From Euprymna scolopes (lineage: Eukaryota; Mollusca; Cephalopoda; Sepiida; Sepiolidae): a stretch of DNA of 49,675 bases. Of this stretch, positions 11,095 through 22,059 are shown one piece after another. Each line of letters opens with the position of its first letter. Within the stretch, counting starts at the first letter, position 1. The position numbers were made by a program, and so were the translations under genes. The stretch spans positions 47,244,942 to 47,294,616 of the forward strand of contig CM044502.1 of the NCBI GenBank assembly GCA_024364805.1, in the 5' to 3' direction. The notes below the pieces were generated by a model, which was given only the letters and a program-made list of their open reading frames with translations, had not been told where the DNA came from and searched no databases.

Positions 11095-12026
11095 TGGGTG
11101 TAAAGGAAGAGGAAGTTAATTATATAAATATACCCTAGCATAAATGTCAGATTCGTAAGACTACTACTTTATTATGAATTATGTAACTTATGCACGGTAC
11201 ACCTTGAAGAAACTGCACTTGCTATATTACCTTTATACCCATAATTTACTAAACAAAACAGTCGAACTCGTCTAAAAGTGTAGGCATATGCATAAGTTCC
11301 TTTTCCTCTGTAGAGTAGCACCAAATTAATTGTATGTACAAATACTATGACTAAAAGAAGGGAGGCAATAATGAATAAATAATAATACATAAATAATAAA
11401 AAGGGAAGGAACTAAAAAAAGTATAAAATAATATATACATTACATTACTTTGTATAGGAGAATAACATTCTTAGTAACAGTAATAATAGTTGTATATTAT
11501 AAACTATAAATATGTAATAAATTATTATCTTAAAAAATAATATATTATCATATTTATTTATATTGATAATAAGTATATTGTAAAACTACAAATTTAAAAT
11601 AAATAATTACATTATAAAATAAGCATATTATAAAACCATAACTATATATTAATTATATTATAAATTATTTGAGTATATTATAAAAACTACAAGTATATAT
11701 TAAATAAATAATAAGACGTAAGTAAAAATTCAATCAAATAACAAAACATATTTTTAAAAAAATGGGGGAACTATTTTGTGACATATAAGAAATATGATTT
11801 TTATATTACATCTGGAGATGTGAAGCGTCCTGAATTATTACATTTAATAATTGCATTAATATAAATCTAATAAGAACTAACCCGTAAAAGAAGTAATATC
11901 TAACCATTTTCTGTTTGGGGGTGGGGCTCATGAAATCCTGTGTAATGTTGGGCTCGAGGTATGAGTTATAATGTTAAGAATTATAGGGAGAGGTTGAGAG
12001 ATAAGAATGAATGAAATAGAGGGAAT

Positions 12027-12029
<3 letters not shown>
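11093..12029. other. Extremely AT-rich intergenic DNA
   Basis: About 11450-11720 contains loosely repeated AGTATATTATAAAACTACAA-like modules roughly 50 bp apart, an eroded AT-rich tandem repeat. No gene. Confidence 0.5.

Positions 12030-12056
<27 letters not shown>
12030..12056. repeat. (GA)n microsatellite
   Basis: Uninterrupted GA run. Confidence 0.93.
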
Positions 12057-12057
<1 letters not shown>

Positions 12058-12790
12058 TTAACGTGCAGGTATGTGGCATGTTATTGTGAATTCTAAAGTT
12101 CAAAACGACTGAGACCTTTCAACAATCCTTTTTCCTAAGCTACCCCTTCCCCTTACTTCTACTGCTTTTATCTCGCAAATAAATAATGCAATTGGTGCAA
12201 CCCTTATCGACCATCTACCACACATACACATGCACACACATATATGCACCTAAAATATGCAATGATTAAAAGGCTTCACATCTAAGGTACCCGGCCCTCG
12301 GCCTTAGAGTTGACATCAAAAGGATTTAGAGAGCCTTGTCCCAAGTCTAATGCGTGTGGCTACACAATAACACTCAATCATACATGAATAACTCCTTTTG
12401 AAATAGGATATTTCACAAAATGCAAATGATGCAACATTACCGCACAAGAAATTTCTCAGCTCCGGATTATTATAGAAAACCCCAGGAAATGTCCCTTGCA
12501 TCGGAAATTTCACAGATGGCGAGGTGAAATAAAATACTCCTAACACACACACAAAAAAAAATTAATTCTTCAAGGTGGGATTTGGTATGGGGGGGCATGG
12601 TGTGAGCGTTTCCATCATGCTGACGGTCAGGGGAGAGCAGAGAATAAGAAAGTGAGGTCCCAAGTGAGGTCCCCTGTTAGTGACATATAAAAACCCTAAT
12701 CTGCATATAGCAAAAAAAAAATTGTTCTTTAAAAGGTAGGGTCAACGCTGCCTCAGTATTGTGATTGAAATGACTCTTTGAGATTTGATC

Positions 12791-12792
<2 letters not shown>
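12057..12792. other. Intergenic DNA, no gene
   Basis: A 78-codon minus-strand frame (12316-12552) has no recognisable domain. A small direct duplication AGTGAGGTCCC occurs at about 12651 and 12664. Confidence 0.5.

Positions 12793-12860
<68 letters not shown>
12793..12860. repeat. Compound (TA)n(TG)n microsatellite
   Basis: TA run passing directly into a long TG run. Confidence 0.95.
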
Positions 12861-12866
<6 letters not shown>

Positions 12867-13756
12867 TAAAAGTGGAAATTTCGACATTAATCAATAATGA
12901 TAATGATATTGCATTGCAATTAAAGGTGGCAACAGCAGTAACGGGATTAAAGGAACAACATTATTGATCATAAGTTTAATTGCTTTGCACCATTTCTTAA
13001 GAGGCGTGGGGTTATAATCGATACTGTTGCAGTTCAATAACACTGTACATTAGTTCGGTCGTCCATCGGTACCTGCAGTTTCAGGGAAACACTAGAAATC
13101 TAGACTGTACGTGTAAACGGCTATCAAACTTGACTGTTCTCGTTTGCAGGACCCTAATATACAGCATTAGGAAGAGGGCATGATTAGCCTAATCGATACT
13201 GTTTCGAGTCAGCTATACCGAACCAGCTATAAGCGGATCTATTGTCCACTAATACTTTTAAGAAAGCTATGAACAAGCAGTTCCTCTCTCTCTTAACTAT
13301 GTATAAACTATCAACTTAATCAAATCTAATGAATCCTTCTATCACGTGAGATGAATCCCTTATAATAACTGTTGTGTTTCGCATGAAATAATTCTACCAA
13401 ATTGTTAATATTCAATAAAACAGATAAACTAAACGACAATACAAGAACAAGAATCGCACTCCATAGGCCACCTTTCATAGGGGGTTCATGGTCCAGCTGA
13501 TAGATGGTTGTTTCTTTAATAGAATAAAAGATCATGGAATTGAACTTACCTTACCGCATAGAAAAAAACAAAATGACGAAAACGCTGATGAAGAATAATC
13601 GTAAAGATGAGCAAAAGTTGATTAGAGAAGAGATGGATTATGAGAAGGAAGAAAGAGTTATAAAACTCTAAGAAATAGATAAGTGAGGTTGATCGTTTTT
13701 TAATTATTTTATTTTTTTAAATTATTTTTGCTTTTAGCGATTGGTCATAGTGAAGA
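12861..13756. other. Intergenic DNA, no feature recognised
   Basis: Unique-looking sequence without a coding signature on either strand. Confidence 0.5.
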
Positions 13757-13779
13757 AGAAGAAGAAGAAGAAGAAGAAG

Positions 13780-13811
<32 letters not shown>

Positions 13812-13812
13812 G
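13757..13812. repeat. (AAG)n microsatellite
   Basis: About 17 AAG units. Confidence 0.95.
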
Positions 13813-13840
13813 AAGCTAAGCTAAGTAAAGTGCTAGTTAA

Positions 13841-14060
13841 AAGCTGAGGGCGACCTGACCCAAAGGCTTTCCTTTCATGGGCTGCTATAGGGAAGGGCAC
13901 GACTCAATTCCCAGTATGACTACACTTGCCCTAGATCCTTCTCTTATAATACCGAGTGTTTGGAAAGGGGGTATCAAGTACCGTTTTTAATTCTTTGGTA
14001 TGATTTGACAGAGCACTGAACCCTTGTCTTCTGAGCTGTTAGTGAACACTCTTACCATTA
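13841..14060 (+). repeat. Dispersed repeat R, single copy
   Basis: Shares ordered blocks with 38.4-40.2 kb: GACCCAAAGG with TTCCTTTCAT, CCTTCTCTTATAAT then GAGTGTTT, a GGGGG.AT..A stretch, TTTGGTATGATTTGACAGAG and TGAACCCTTGTCTTC. No coding frame. It is probably a mobile repeat whose type is unknown. Confidence 0.6.
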
Positions 14061-14204
14061 TGTTAAATGGACTAGTCCAGAAGAAGAATGAGATAGAAAA
14101 ATGGCACATGGAGGAAAAGAAGGATATAGATGACACAAAATATAACTTTAGATATTTTGCATATTTTGGACAACAATGCCGTTGTGGTTTATGGAATCGG
14201 TTAT

Positions 14205-14258
14205 AAGTTCGAATCTTCAGTGGCTTTTAGCCTTGATAAGTAGTAACACAATAGGAAA
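14205..14258 (+). mobile_element. LINE family A 3' tail fragment
   Basis: CAGTGGCTTTTAGCCTTGAT followed by AAGTAGTAACAC matches the 3' end of the LINE at 32.4 kb (GTGGCC..GGGCCTTGATAAG). Only the tail remains. Confidence 0.6.
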
Positions 14259-14859
14259 ATCAAAGGAAAAAGTTCTATCAAAACTAATTATCATATCATT
14301 TATTTTCTTTGTACTACTATTTTCATTTTGAATGCTATTTTCACAACGTTTCAGCCGATGTATATTATTTAGGTGTGTCTTGTTAGACTCAAAATTTTTT
14401 CTGTTAAACTTGGAATTTTTTTCCCCCTCAAACTTGGGAATCTGCAAGGAATTTTGAAGGAAACCCTTTATTTAATTCATGAGGGTAGCTTGCTTTCATT
14501 TAATTAGCCATGGTTGGGTCCTAAGAAATTTGCAAGGACTATAATTTTGAAGCCCTTAAAACTGTCAATTAGAAACTGATCTTGGTTTTAATTAAAGTTT
14601 AAAGAGAAAAGTCAAATACAGCTCCATCACTTCGTTCCAATTCTTTGCCAGATTAACACTTTTGCTATAGTCCAACTCATTAACACCCCCTAACCTATTA
14701 GTTATACCTCTTCAATGTCTTTAAAACTGCCAGAGTCTTGTAATCTGATATTTTTCAATTTACTTTAGAAACATTGAACAAGAAACACAGAAACAGATTT
14801 TTAAAAAAATGTATACAAATAGATAAAACTTGTTTTTACTTGGTCTTATTTCTCGAGTA
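14259..14859. other. AT-rich intergenic DNA
   Basis: No gene. Short open frames lack domain features. Confidence 0.5.
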
Positions 14860-15162
14860 GGAGTTACTTCCCTTGGTTAGCAAGAGTTACTTCCCTTGGC
14901 TGGCAAAAGAACCTGCATCTAAAATTTCAAGTGTTTAGACCCCAAATTGGCAGTCGAGTTTTCAAAGGTAAGTTTTCAAAGGCAGTTAGACCCCTAGACC
15001 GCCAAATTTCTGGCCGGAAACCAATTAAAAAGATTTTCTCAAATCTCAATACCCCTTATGTCAAATCTCGAGTCTGTAGACTGAAAATTGACAGAGTAAT
15101 TTGGTAGGGAAATGTGCACACACACACACACACAGACAATTCCACTTTTATAGATATATAGA
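14860..15162 (-). mobile_element. Possible Helitron-like 5' end (minus strand)
   Basis: Read on the minus strand from 15162, it begins TCTATATATCTATAAAAGTG, preceded by A, then TTGTCTGTGTGTG. This 5' style (TC start, TATAAA, then a GTCTGT-rich run) resembles the element starting at 43877. A direct repeat AGTTACTTCCCTTGG occurs twice inside (about 14862 and 14885). No 3' CTRR end was located, so the left boundary is arbitrary. Confidence 0.35.
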
Positions 15163-15423
15163 TTCAATATTGCGATTTTTTAATTTCGTTGTTATAATGA
15201 AGAAGAATCAAAACATGCTATAAGGCGCAGTTTAATGGTATGTGTAAAGTGCAATTTAGCCAGTGAAAATTAAGGATCGCTGTTGCTTGATAATAATTGA
15301 TATGTAAATGAGACAATTTATGTATAATATAAAGACAAACGTAGATTTAATGACCTCAGAGGAAGATTAAATATGGACATTATGATGTGGGCAAAATATG
15401 GACAGTATGATGTGAGCAAAATA

Positions 15424-15560
15424 GCAGAGACTGTTGGTATGGTCATGTTGAAAGACTTGATGAGAGTTCTAGAGTTAGCAAATGTCGAACATGCAAGGTA
15501 GAAGAATTAATAGACAGAGGAAAGCCAAAGAAAACATGAGAGGAAGTGATTAGGAAGTAG
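15424..15560 (+). pseudogene. LINE C-terminal fragment (second lineage)
   Basis: Reads WYGHVERLDESSRVSKC, then a short linker and DRGKPKKT-stop-EEVIRK. This is the common non-LTR retrotransposon C-terminal motif RW.GHV.R followed by GRGRPKKTW..V. Roughly 45 codons survive with one in-frame stop. It is a relic. Confidence 0.7.
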
Positions 15561-15785
15561 TTTTATTTTGTTTTATGGTATAGGTTCACTACTCATAAAG
15601 AGCAGGAGCCACTCAAGGATAAAGGTTAATAAGATAGAGAGATTGTTAGTCAAAAAATAAAGAACAATTTGTGGAATGAACTAAGCTTGAGCACTTATGG
15701 GACGATTTATGACATGTATTTGTTTACATTGGATTTGAAGATTACTATGTTGTCATATGTAGGGAAGCAGTCTCACAATAAGGAG
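15561..15785 (-). pseudogene. LINE family A, truncated 3' end
   Basis: Minus-strand: a C-terminal stretch reading TYDNIVIFKSNVNKYMS, then 3' UTR, then the tail TTTATCCTTGAGTGGC and poly(A) near 15561. It directly abuts the plus-strand LINE fragment ending at 15560. Confidence 0.72.
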
Positions 15786-15871
15786 TGAGGCAAATGAAGG
15801 TAGGTTAGTTTGGATGTTAATTTTTAAAAGCTGCCTAACACATTCAATCATGTAAAATGGCCGTTAAACTG

Positions 15872-15975
15872 AATGGATGAGAGTTCGAATGTTAGTAAAT
15901 GTAGAACAGTTGATGTAGCAGGGTCAGTTCAAAGGGAAGGCTAAGGATTACATAGAAGAAAGTGATGAAAATGAG
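15872..15975 (+). pseudogene. LINE C-terminal fragment (second lineage), another copy
   Basis: Starts MDESSNVSKCRTVDVAG, matching LDESSRVSKCRTCKVEE of 15424-15560, then decays. It is immediately followed by a family A LINE fragment. Confidence 0.55.
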
Positions 15976-16018
15976 CTCCAGAATAGCAGGGATAAATAAA
16001 GACCTAATTTTGAATGTT

Positions 16019-16553
16019 CCTAAAATGGAGTACTGTGATGCATCTCCGCAGGAGCTGCTCCACATGCCCTAACCCGCCTTAATAGTGTTCAAAACTGGCT
16101 TCAGAACCTAATAGGTGATGCCATTTTCTCTTCCCTACAACCTCTTTCCCACAGAGTTTGTCTCTGCTCTATCTTTATTTACATGGCATATGCTCGCCTG
16201 AGCTCCAGTCTATGGTTCATCTCATGCTATACTTTCACAAAAATACTCGACTGGCTACAACTACTATCCACAATTTCCGCCACTCTCTATCTGTGCCTAA
16301 ATCTAAATGCAGAGTCAATAAACCAAGCTTTTTTTTTCTCTAGAACTGCCCACCTGTGCAACTCTGTTCTGCTGGCCTGCTTCCTGGCCGATTAAAATAT
16401 GGTAGTCTTCAAGTCCAATGTAAACAACTTCTTGTTGAACCCTCCCTTAAATACTCACATTTTAACCAATTTACTCCATTAACAATTACTACACTACCAC
16501 CTTACATTCATTAACCCTTATCGTCGAGCCTTGATATATAAAAAAAATTGTGA
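16019..16553 (+). pseudogene. LINE family A, 5'-truncated copy
   Basis: Starts at KMEYC (PRMEYCCHIW in the 31-kb copy) and continues through LNSVQNWLQNLIGDAIFSSL, a degraded LSHR..ASL region, a region matching SVPKSKCR and the end VVFKSNVNNFLLN. The 3' UTR and family tail AACCCTTATCGTCGAGCC follow, then TTGATATATAAAAAAAA. Frame changes and stops are frequent, so it is dead. Two overlapping 60-70 codon frames in this interval are pieces of it. Confidence 0.8.
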
Positions 16554-17164
16554 ATTTCTAAAAGCCGTCCAATATTTGTAAAACATACGGAAAACCGACG
16601 ACAACGACGATGACTATGATGATGATGATGATGATGATGATGATGTAATTTGCATTGATATAGATAGTCTCTATCTAAATAAATTCTTATCCAGACGATC
16701 CAGCTTTTTGTTTATAACAGTTCGTGTTCTTGCATATTTCTCTTTCAACAGCAAAATCTTAGATAATTAATGTCATCCATTTTGGAAATTGCCGCAAGGA
16801 ATTAAAGGAGAATGCGACAGCATTCGAAAATGCTAACAAAAGGCCATGTTGTTGACAGTTCGATGGGAAACTGATAGGATGTAACAAATACAGGTCGGTT
16901 AATGGCGACGCGGCTGAATAGAGATATATTGTTTATTTGATCTGATATTCAGATTAGGACTTCAAGATAATTGTTTTCAATCACACCCTCATTTAAAGAT
17001 GGCGCTTATTATTTGGGAAATAGTCCAATTCTAAGCATGGGTACTGCAAGCGACATAACGTCCTAGAATTTCGATAGTTTTTTTAAGAAACATATAGTTT
17101 TTATTTCATTTGTATCTAAAAGTTAACCTTATATATAACATCACAAGTATTCGGGGGGATTCTT
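16554..17164. other. Intergenic DNA with (GAT)n
   Basis: A GAT trinucleotide run lies at about 16617-16645. No gene otherwise. Confidence 0.55.
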
Positions 17165-17215
17165 CTAATGAGTAAATGAGTAAATGAGCAATGAGTACTG
17201 AGTAATGAGTAATGA
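17165..17215. repeat. Short TGAGTAA-type tandem array
   Basis: Six to seven imperfect repeats of ATGAGTA/TGAGTAA. Confidence 0.8.
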
Positions 17216-17270
17216 GGGCTACGACAACAGATTATTCTTATCATCGTTTTGACTCTCAAATATATATCCA
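17216..17270 (+). repeat. Dispersed repeat, copy 1
   Basis: GCTACGACAACAGATTATTC, then TTTTGACTCTCAAATATATATC, matches 28302-28352 (GCTATGACAAGAAAATATTC, then the same TTTTGACTCTC end). Nature unknown. Confidence 0.6.
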
Positions 17271-17439
17271 TTGATATCGTATATGTTTTCATAAACAGTG
17301 ATGTGGTTCTTAGTTGATTAATTGTGTCTAACTGTGATGGATATATATTCGAATGTCAAAATAACGATAGGAATTCAAAACATAACGATTAGAAGATCAG
17401 ACACGTGCGATATTTTATTTTTTAAATAAACATTCACTT

Positions 17440-17813
17440 GACGTTTCTGAATTTTTGAGATGAGGATTGGTTGTGAAAGGACCCGTAGCGCAGTGGTTAG
17501 AGTACTTGAAAAAATCAAATGTAAAATGTGATATTCTCCTGAAGGTTGAAGGTTCAATTCTCAGTGTGGACGACGACAATTGCGAATTACTCAGGATCTC
17601 TATCCAGTCATGGCTGACGGAACAAGAGCACGCTACCCCCGTGAAGTAAACAAAGGGTTCTGCTCGAAATTCCATTGAAATTCCCAAGTTCGACAGAAAT
17701 ATTTCCGGGTTCGACAAGATACACCTGAAGAAGGTCGGAGGTTACATCGACTTAAACGTTGTGAAAATCACACTCGAGATCAGAACAATAGTTCGATGAA
17801 TCCAAATAATACG
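17440..17813 (-). mobile_element. tRNA-headed SINE, apparently twin-primed
   Basis: 17473-17813 carries a tRNA-like promoter: box A TAGCGCAGTGGTT at 17486-17498 and box B GGTTCAATTCT at 17551-17561. The body contains CACCTGAAGAAGGTCGGAGG, AACGTTGTGAAAATCACACT and CCAAATAATACG. The first 33 bp (17440-17472) are the reverse complement of the tail that follows CCAAATAATACGAAT in the truncated copy at 30.3 kb (AACCAATCCTCATCTC onward). So the 3' tail points one way and the rest of the element the other, as in twin-priming inversion. A perfect 12-bp TSD, AAACATTCACTT, lies at 17428-17439 and 17814-17825. By its tail, the sense strand is minus. Confidence 0.85.
17486..17561 (+). promoter_or_regulatory. 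SINE internal pol III promoter (A and B boxes)
   Basis: Box A TAGCGCAGTGGTT and box B GGTTCAATTCT are spaced about 52 nt apart, tRNA-like. There is no intact acceptor/anticodon structure, so it is not a tRNA gene. Confidence 0.75.
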
Positions 17814-18056
17814 AAACATTCACTTATTTTAAATTTTTAATTTCCAGTTTATAACAAAGCCTTCATCAGGAATTTTTTAGGCAATACACTTTTTCTTTTC
17901 TTTCTTTTTTTTTTAATTTGCCATGGTGTTGTTCGGTGCAGTCTCTAGTTGTCGAAAATAAAGGTTGTACCGTTCAGTCTAGTGGGTAAGTGCACATGTG
18001 TAAAAATTAATAGAAATCCACTGTTTAGAAGCACGGAGAAAATGAAATTTAGAACA

Positions 18057-18240
18057 TGTCGGTTAGAAGATCAGACACATGCGATATTTTTATTTTTTAA
18101 ATAAGCATTCATTTATTTCAAATTTCTAATTTCGGCTTATGACAAAGCCCTCATAAGGAATTTTTAGACAATACATTCTTTTATTTTTTTATCTTACTTG
18201 TCATGATGTTGTTCAGTGCAGTGCCTAGTTGTCGAATAAG
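18057..18240 (-). repeat. Repeat Q copy 2, unsplit
   Basis: Intact homologue of 17365-17960. It carries the empty version of the SINE target (AAATAAGCATTCATTTATTT). Read on minus it contains CTTATGAGGGCTTTGTCATA then AGCCGAAATT, a CTGATGA..GAAA-like core. Confidence 0.8.
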
Positions 18241-18289
18241 ATGAGAATATTCTATTGCCCCAGCCCTAGTTACTAATATGAAATTTTGT

Positions 18290-18890
18290 AAAACACTTCA
18301 AGATAAGTGTTAATGAGATGGATCGATAGATATTTAAATGTTGATATTAGAGTGCACTACGGAATGCCCTTTTGTGTAAATAAATTTATTCAAATTGAAA
18401 CTCTGTTAAGATATTATGAAACTAGATAAAAATTAGATAAGCACTGTGATGGGATGAAAAGTCTATTTAGAGCGCTCAAATAAAAGTTACATCTGACTAA
18501 AAAAAAACAGCAATTCTTCCTTCTTTGTCAGAAACTTCGTGCGTAGGGGGAAGCTAGCGATACGAAACTGTCAGAATAAAATCCCAGAGCGACTTTCTAC
18601 TCTCCATCAGTTTTTGTCTTCCATGAAGTCTCTTGTTTTTGTTGTCAATTTGATTATTAACGATTTGTTTACGACTAAATCTTATGTTGTCAGATAAAAC
18701 ATACCATGTCAAGCCTGAATATTTCAACCATGGCTCAAAAAAGTTAAAAGTATTCAGCTAGCGAGAAGTTCAATAACAATATTTGATAAATATACTTACC
18801 TGTAAACAACTTGGTAAGCGTGCTATTCTAGAAAAAAAAAGCAAATCCGCATATTGTAACTTGGTTTTAGGGCCCAGATTTGTTTTAACA
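18290..18890. repeat. Diverged duplicated repeat S, copy 1
   Basis: Contains GATCGATAGATATTTAAATG, CTTCCTTCTTTGTCAGAAAC and TTTGTTTACGACTAAATCTT, then ATACTTACCTGTAAACAAC. These blocks recur in the same order in 19840-20110 and 20655-21110. No coding frame. Confidence 0.55.
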
Positions 18891-19839
18891 AAAGACATAA
18901 ACTGTTCGATAGTTTGATAAGAAATACATAGTTTTTATTTCATTTTAGCCTTAAATTTGATTAAATACATTGTTGGTTTGTCGGAGGGGATATATATTAA
19001 GTGTACGTGTGTCTTCTAGTGGTTAGATTGTATGAGAGTGTATATACGTGGGTATATACGTGTCACAGTCATTTATATGACGTGTATATATATATACGTG
19101 TGTTCATCTATGACCGTTTAATGCTGTGATCAGTTGTGGTGTTCTAATCTAGAGTTCATTGTGTGTTTATGTACATTTAATTACAGTTCATGACGGGACA
19201 AAAATATACACAAATATCTTTATAAAACAAGGGACGAGTAAAACTTATTTGGAATTTCAACATCAATCGGGAACATATCTGGTCCATCATTGGTCTTGTT
19301 TCACGGAAAGCTGCAATGGAAATTCTTCCCAAGAAATGACGGAGCCTCGGGTTTTATTTTAGGCAACTTTTTATTCCGGAGTGTCTTTCCCCCTTTTGGA
19401 AAGATGCAATGCTGATTCTGACTATCGCCATTTCTGCTCCCCTCTACGTGCTGCCATCACGATCTGAAGACTGTCTCTGCCCATCTCTCGACTTTGGCTG
19501 ACTCAACTAATTACCACATATCTCAAAAAGATCATCTCCCCTTCTAAATGACGTCATAAGTTATATGTTATTAAGATAATCACCTGTTGTTTTTGCATGT
19601 ACTTATTCAAAGTTGTCAACTAAATTGTTACGATAAAATTTTTAAGTTACATTCCATAAATAATGTAAATAAATATTTACTCTAAATATTTTAATTATTC
19701 TAAAACATATTTTATCTGACAAAACTCTTGCCTTGAATAATCATAATAATCGTCGATTTGCACACCTTTTGGCATTGCCCGGCTAATTATAACATGTGTA
19801 TTGGGGAGATATTTTTACTCATGAGTCATCACTGATCAA
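18891..19839. other. Intergenic DNA, no gene
   Basis: Unique-looking. A 67-codon frame at 19159 has no recognisable domain. Confidence 0.45.
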
Positions 19840-20110
19840 ATCTAACAAAACACTCGAAATCGATCTATTGATATTTAAATGATGATAACACATCAGCTAC
19901 GCAAGGTCCTTTGAAAAAATAAATTTAAGATATTTCAAAACTAGATAAAACTTTTAATGATGAAAACATCCCCATATTTAACTCAAATCAAACTAGAGTT
20001 GACTCAGGAAACAGTACTTCTTCCTTCTTTGTCAGAAACATAATTTCAGGACTAAGTGCAAAAAAAACAGATAGATCTAGAGATACAAGGTTGTCAAAAA
20101 TAAACAAGAT
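19840..20110. repeat. Diverged repeat S, copy 2 (first half)
   Basis: Matches 18290-18560: ATCTATTGATATTTAAATGA, AAAACTAGATAAAA, CTTCCTTCTTTGTCAGAAAC. Confidence 0.55.
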
Positions 20111-20229
20111 CAATTTTTATAGTATTGGTGGTTGTTGTTTCTCTATAAAGTTTCCTATTTTTTCAGTTGCTGAATGTTTACATAGTCGCCTTATCGGCCA
20201 ACCGGTTATTATAAGTCAGAGAGAGTGGC

Positions 20230-20512
20230 AATCTAGGTTGAAGTGAGTGTCCCTAATGATGGAAGTCTGAACAGAGCTGAAAGAGAGAAACTGACCAAAT
20301 ATCAAGGTCTCATGTATTATATGAAAAGAAACGAACCTTAGGAATATATCAATCATACCAGTTATCATAGGTGCCACAGGGCTTATGAAGAAGAACCTGA
20401 AGTCCTACCTAACTAATATTCCTGGTGAACCAAGTGCAAAAGAGATCTAGACAATTGCACTTAAGGGAACAGCGAGGATACTAAAAAGAGCTCTCGGTTG
20501 GTTTCAATAAAA
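20230..20512 (+). pseudogene. LINE C-terminal domain relic (third lineage)
   Basis: Reads NRAEREKLTKYQGL..YMKRNE, then after a frame change PVIIGATGLMKKNLKSYLTN, IPGEPSAKEI-stop-TIALKGTARI and LKRALGWFQ-stop. This is the conserved non-LTR retrotransposon C-terminal block (EREK..KYQ.L, P.VIGA.G, AL.GTARILR). About 90 codons survive with one internal stop and at least one frameshift. A ~50-bp piece of the same domain lies at 6049-6100. The clade (R2/NeSL-like or other) is not resolvable here. Confidence 0.7.
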
Positions 20513-20654
20513 AGCGGGGCAATGTTGGCAGCTGGTTTGGCTGCTCCATACCCAGCATTACAATCTCCAAACGAAGAAAAAAAAAATTTAAAAAGTGAAA
20601 ATGACAAATGAAGAAAAGCATTTATTTTGATTTGATCAATTTATCAAGGAATCA

Positions 20655-21130
20655 TTTTCAGATCAAATTGATTATTAACAATTTGTTTACGACTAAATCA
20701 TATGTTATCAGATTAAATACATCATGTGAAACCTGCACATTTCAGTGATAGATTGAAAATGTTTTTAAAAAAGTTTAATCAATGATCAAACTGTGTTTAT
20801 GATTTGAAGGTTAAAAAGTTCACTAGTCAATAACCAGTAAAGAATGCTATTTTTGAAAGAAGCCTAAGTCTGCATATTTTACTTTGACCGTATGATCCAC
20901 TTTTCTTTATAAAACAAAGACTTTGATTGGCTGACTAAACTTCGGAAATTTTAAATCATGAATTTAAAATTTCAAAATATTAAACCAACAACGAAATTGC
21001 ATTTACAATTTTAAGGTTCAGCAGTTCATCAACCATATCTGATAAATATACTTACCTGCTTACAACTGGTAAAGCATGCAAGCATTGAAAAAATATGAGT
21101 CTGCATATTTTAATTTGACTTTAAATAAAA
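20655..21130. repeat. Diverged repeat S, further copies (second half)
   Basis: TTTGTTTACGACTAAATCAT, CTGCATATTTTACTTTGACC, then ATACTTACCTGCTTACAACT and CTGCATATTTTAATTTGACT match 18660-18880. At least two partial copies lie side by side. Confidence 0.55.
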
Positions 21131-21386
21131 CAAAAACTTCATTGAGTGACAAATCGTAAAAAACAGAAAATGTAACATGGGCTGTGATTCATTTGCTAAA
21201 CACAAAATTCGCCTAGGGTAAACTTTCTCAATAAAAGAGGTGGCAGTTGGAAGGCTCGGTAAAATATTTGATCAGTCCAAGATTAGGAGAAATATCGGAA
21301 GGAATCGAAAACAGGATTTTTTTTTTTAAATCTCAAATCACCAGTCAAATAACTTGTTTTTGTTCTTGTTACACACCTGTGTTATA

Positions 21387-21680
21387 CGAGGGGCCTTTTA
21401 ATAAGTATCCAGAATTTTTTTATTCAGGCATTTAAAATTATAGTAGACTCTTGAAAATTCAGTATGTTATTGCTATACATCTTATGAGATGTCTGACCAA
21501 TTTTTATGATCTCAAATTCAAATAAACAACTACAATAGGAATTGGAATACACCTTAAAAAAACCGGTAAATTCCAAAACTGCAATCTGAACATGAGGATA
21601 CTTTAGAAGAATGATATGCAATAAAATTTTGTTTTAAACTTGGAAAAAAATGCCAGAGAAACGTGTGGAATGCTTCAGAC
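21387..21680 (+). mobile_element. mariner transposon 5' fragment
   Basis: Begins CGAGGGGCCTTTTAATAAGT after TA, a mariner-type TIR. It then matches the 5' region of the mariner at 44719-46160 (minus) block by block: GCTATACATCTTATGAGATG, GGAATTGGAATACACC, GAACATGAGGA..CTTTAGAAGAA, ATGCAATA.AATT then TTTTAAACTT. These lead into the transposase start. The rest is missing or unrecognisable beyond ~21680. Confidence 0.72.
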
Positions 21681-22059
21681 TTCGTAAATATCTGTTATTG
21701 TTCACAGCAAGCTTTCTCGTTTATGGTTTGTTGACAGTACTGACCACTTAATCCAGTTCCCAACTAAGTTGCATCAGCACCCAAAGTTCTGTTAATTCTT
21801 TAAACACAATGTATACATTTGGAAAATGACAAAGCAACCAGCTAGAATGCATGGGGTCTTTGTAGCGTCTGATTTGATCACTCAAGCTAAAGGGCACGAC
21901 CCTAAATACGTTATTATAGTACCAGCAACATTGTATAACAAGAATAAATGTGTACTTCAATATGTAATTCGTCTTAGTTTTAATATCTCACAAGATAACT
22001 TTAAGTTTGTTTTAATTATGTTTTACTTTCATTTATTGCAAACACGGCAAATTACGACT
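21681..22059. other. Intergenic DNA, no gene
   Basis: Two overlapping opposite-strand frames of 70-80 codons have no recognisable domain. Confidence 0.45.

Larger units (their letters stand above)
17365..17960 (-). repeat. Repeat Q copy 1, split by a SINE
   Basis: 17387-17439 and 17814-17960 together match the intact copy at 18057-18240: GAAGATCAGACACGTGCGAT, the ATTCACTT/ATTTATTT junction, ACAAAGCC.TCATCAGGAATT, and GTTGTTCGGTGCAGT then CTAGTTGTCGA. The break is exactly at the SINE target duplication. Confidence 0.85.

Noticed and set aside
17479-17570. tRNA gene
   Set aside because: A and B boxes are present but no cloverleaf can be closed, and it lies inside a SINE with target duplications.
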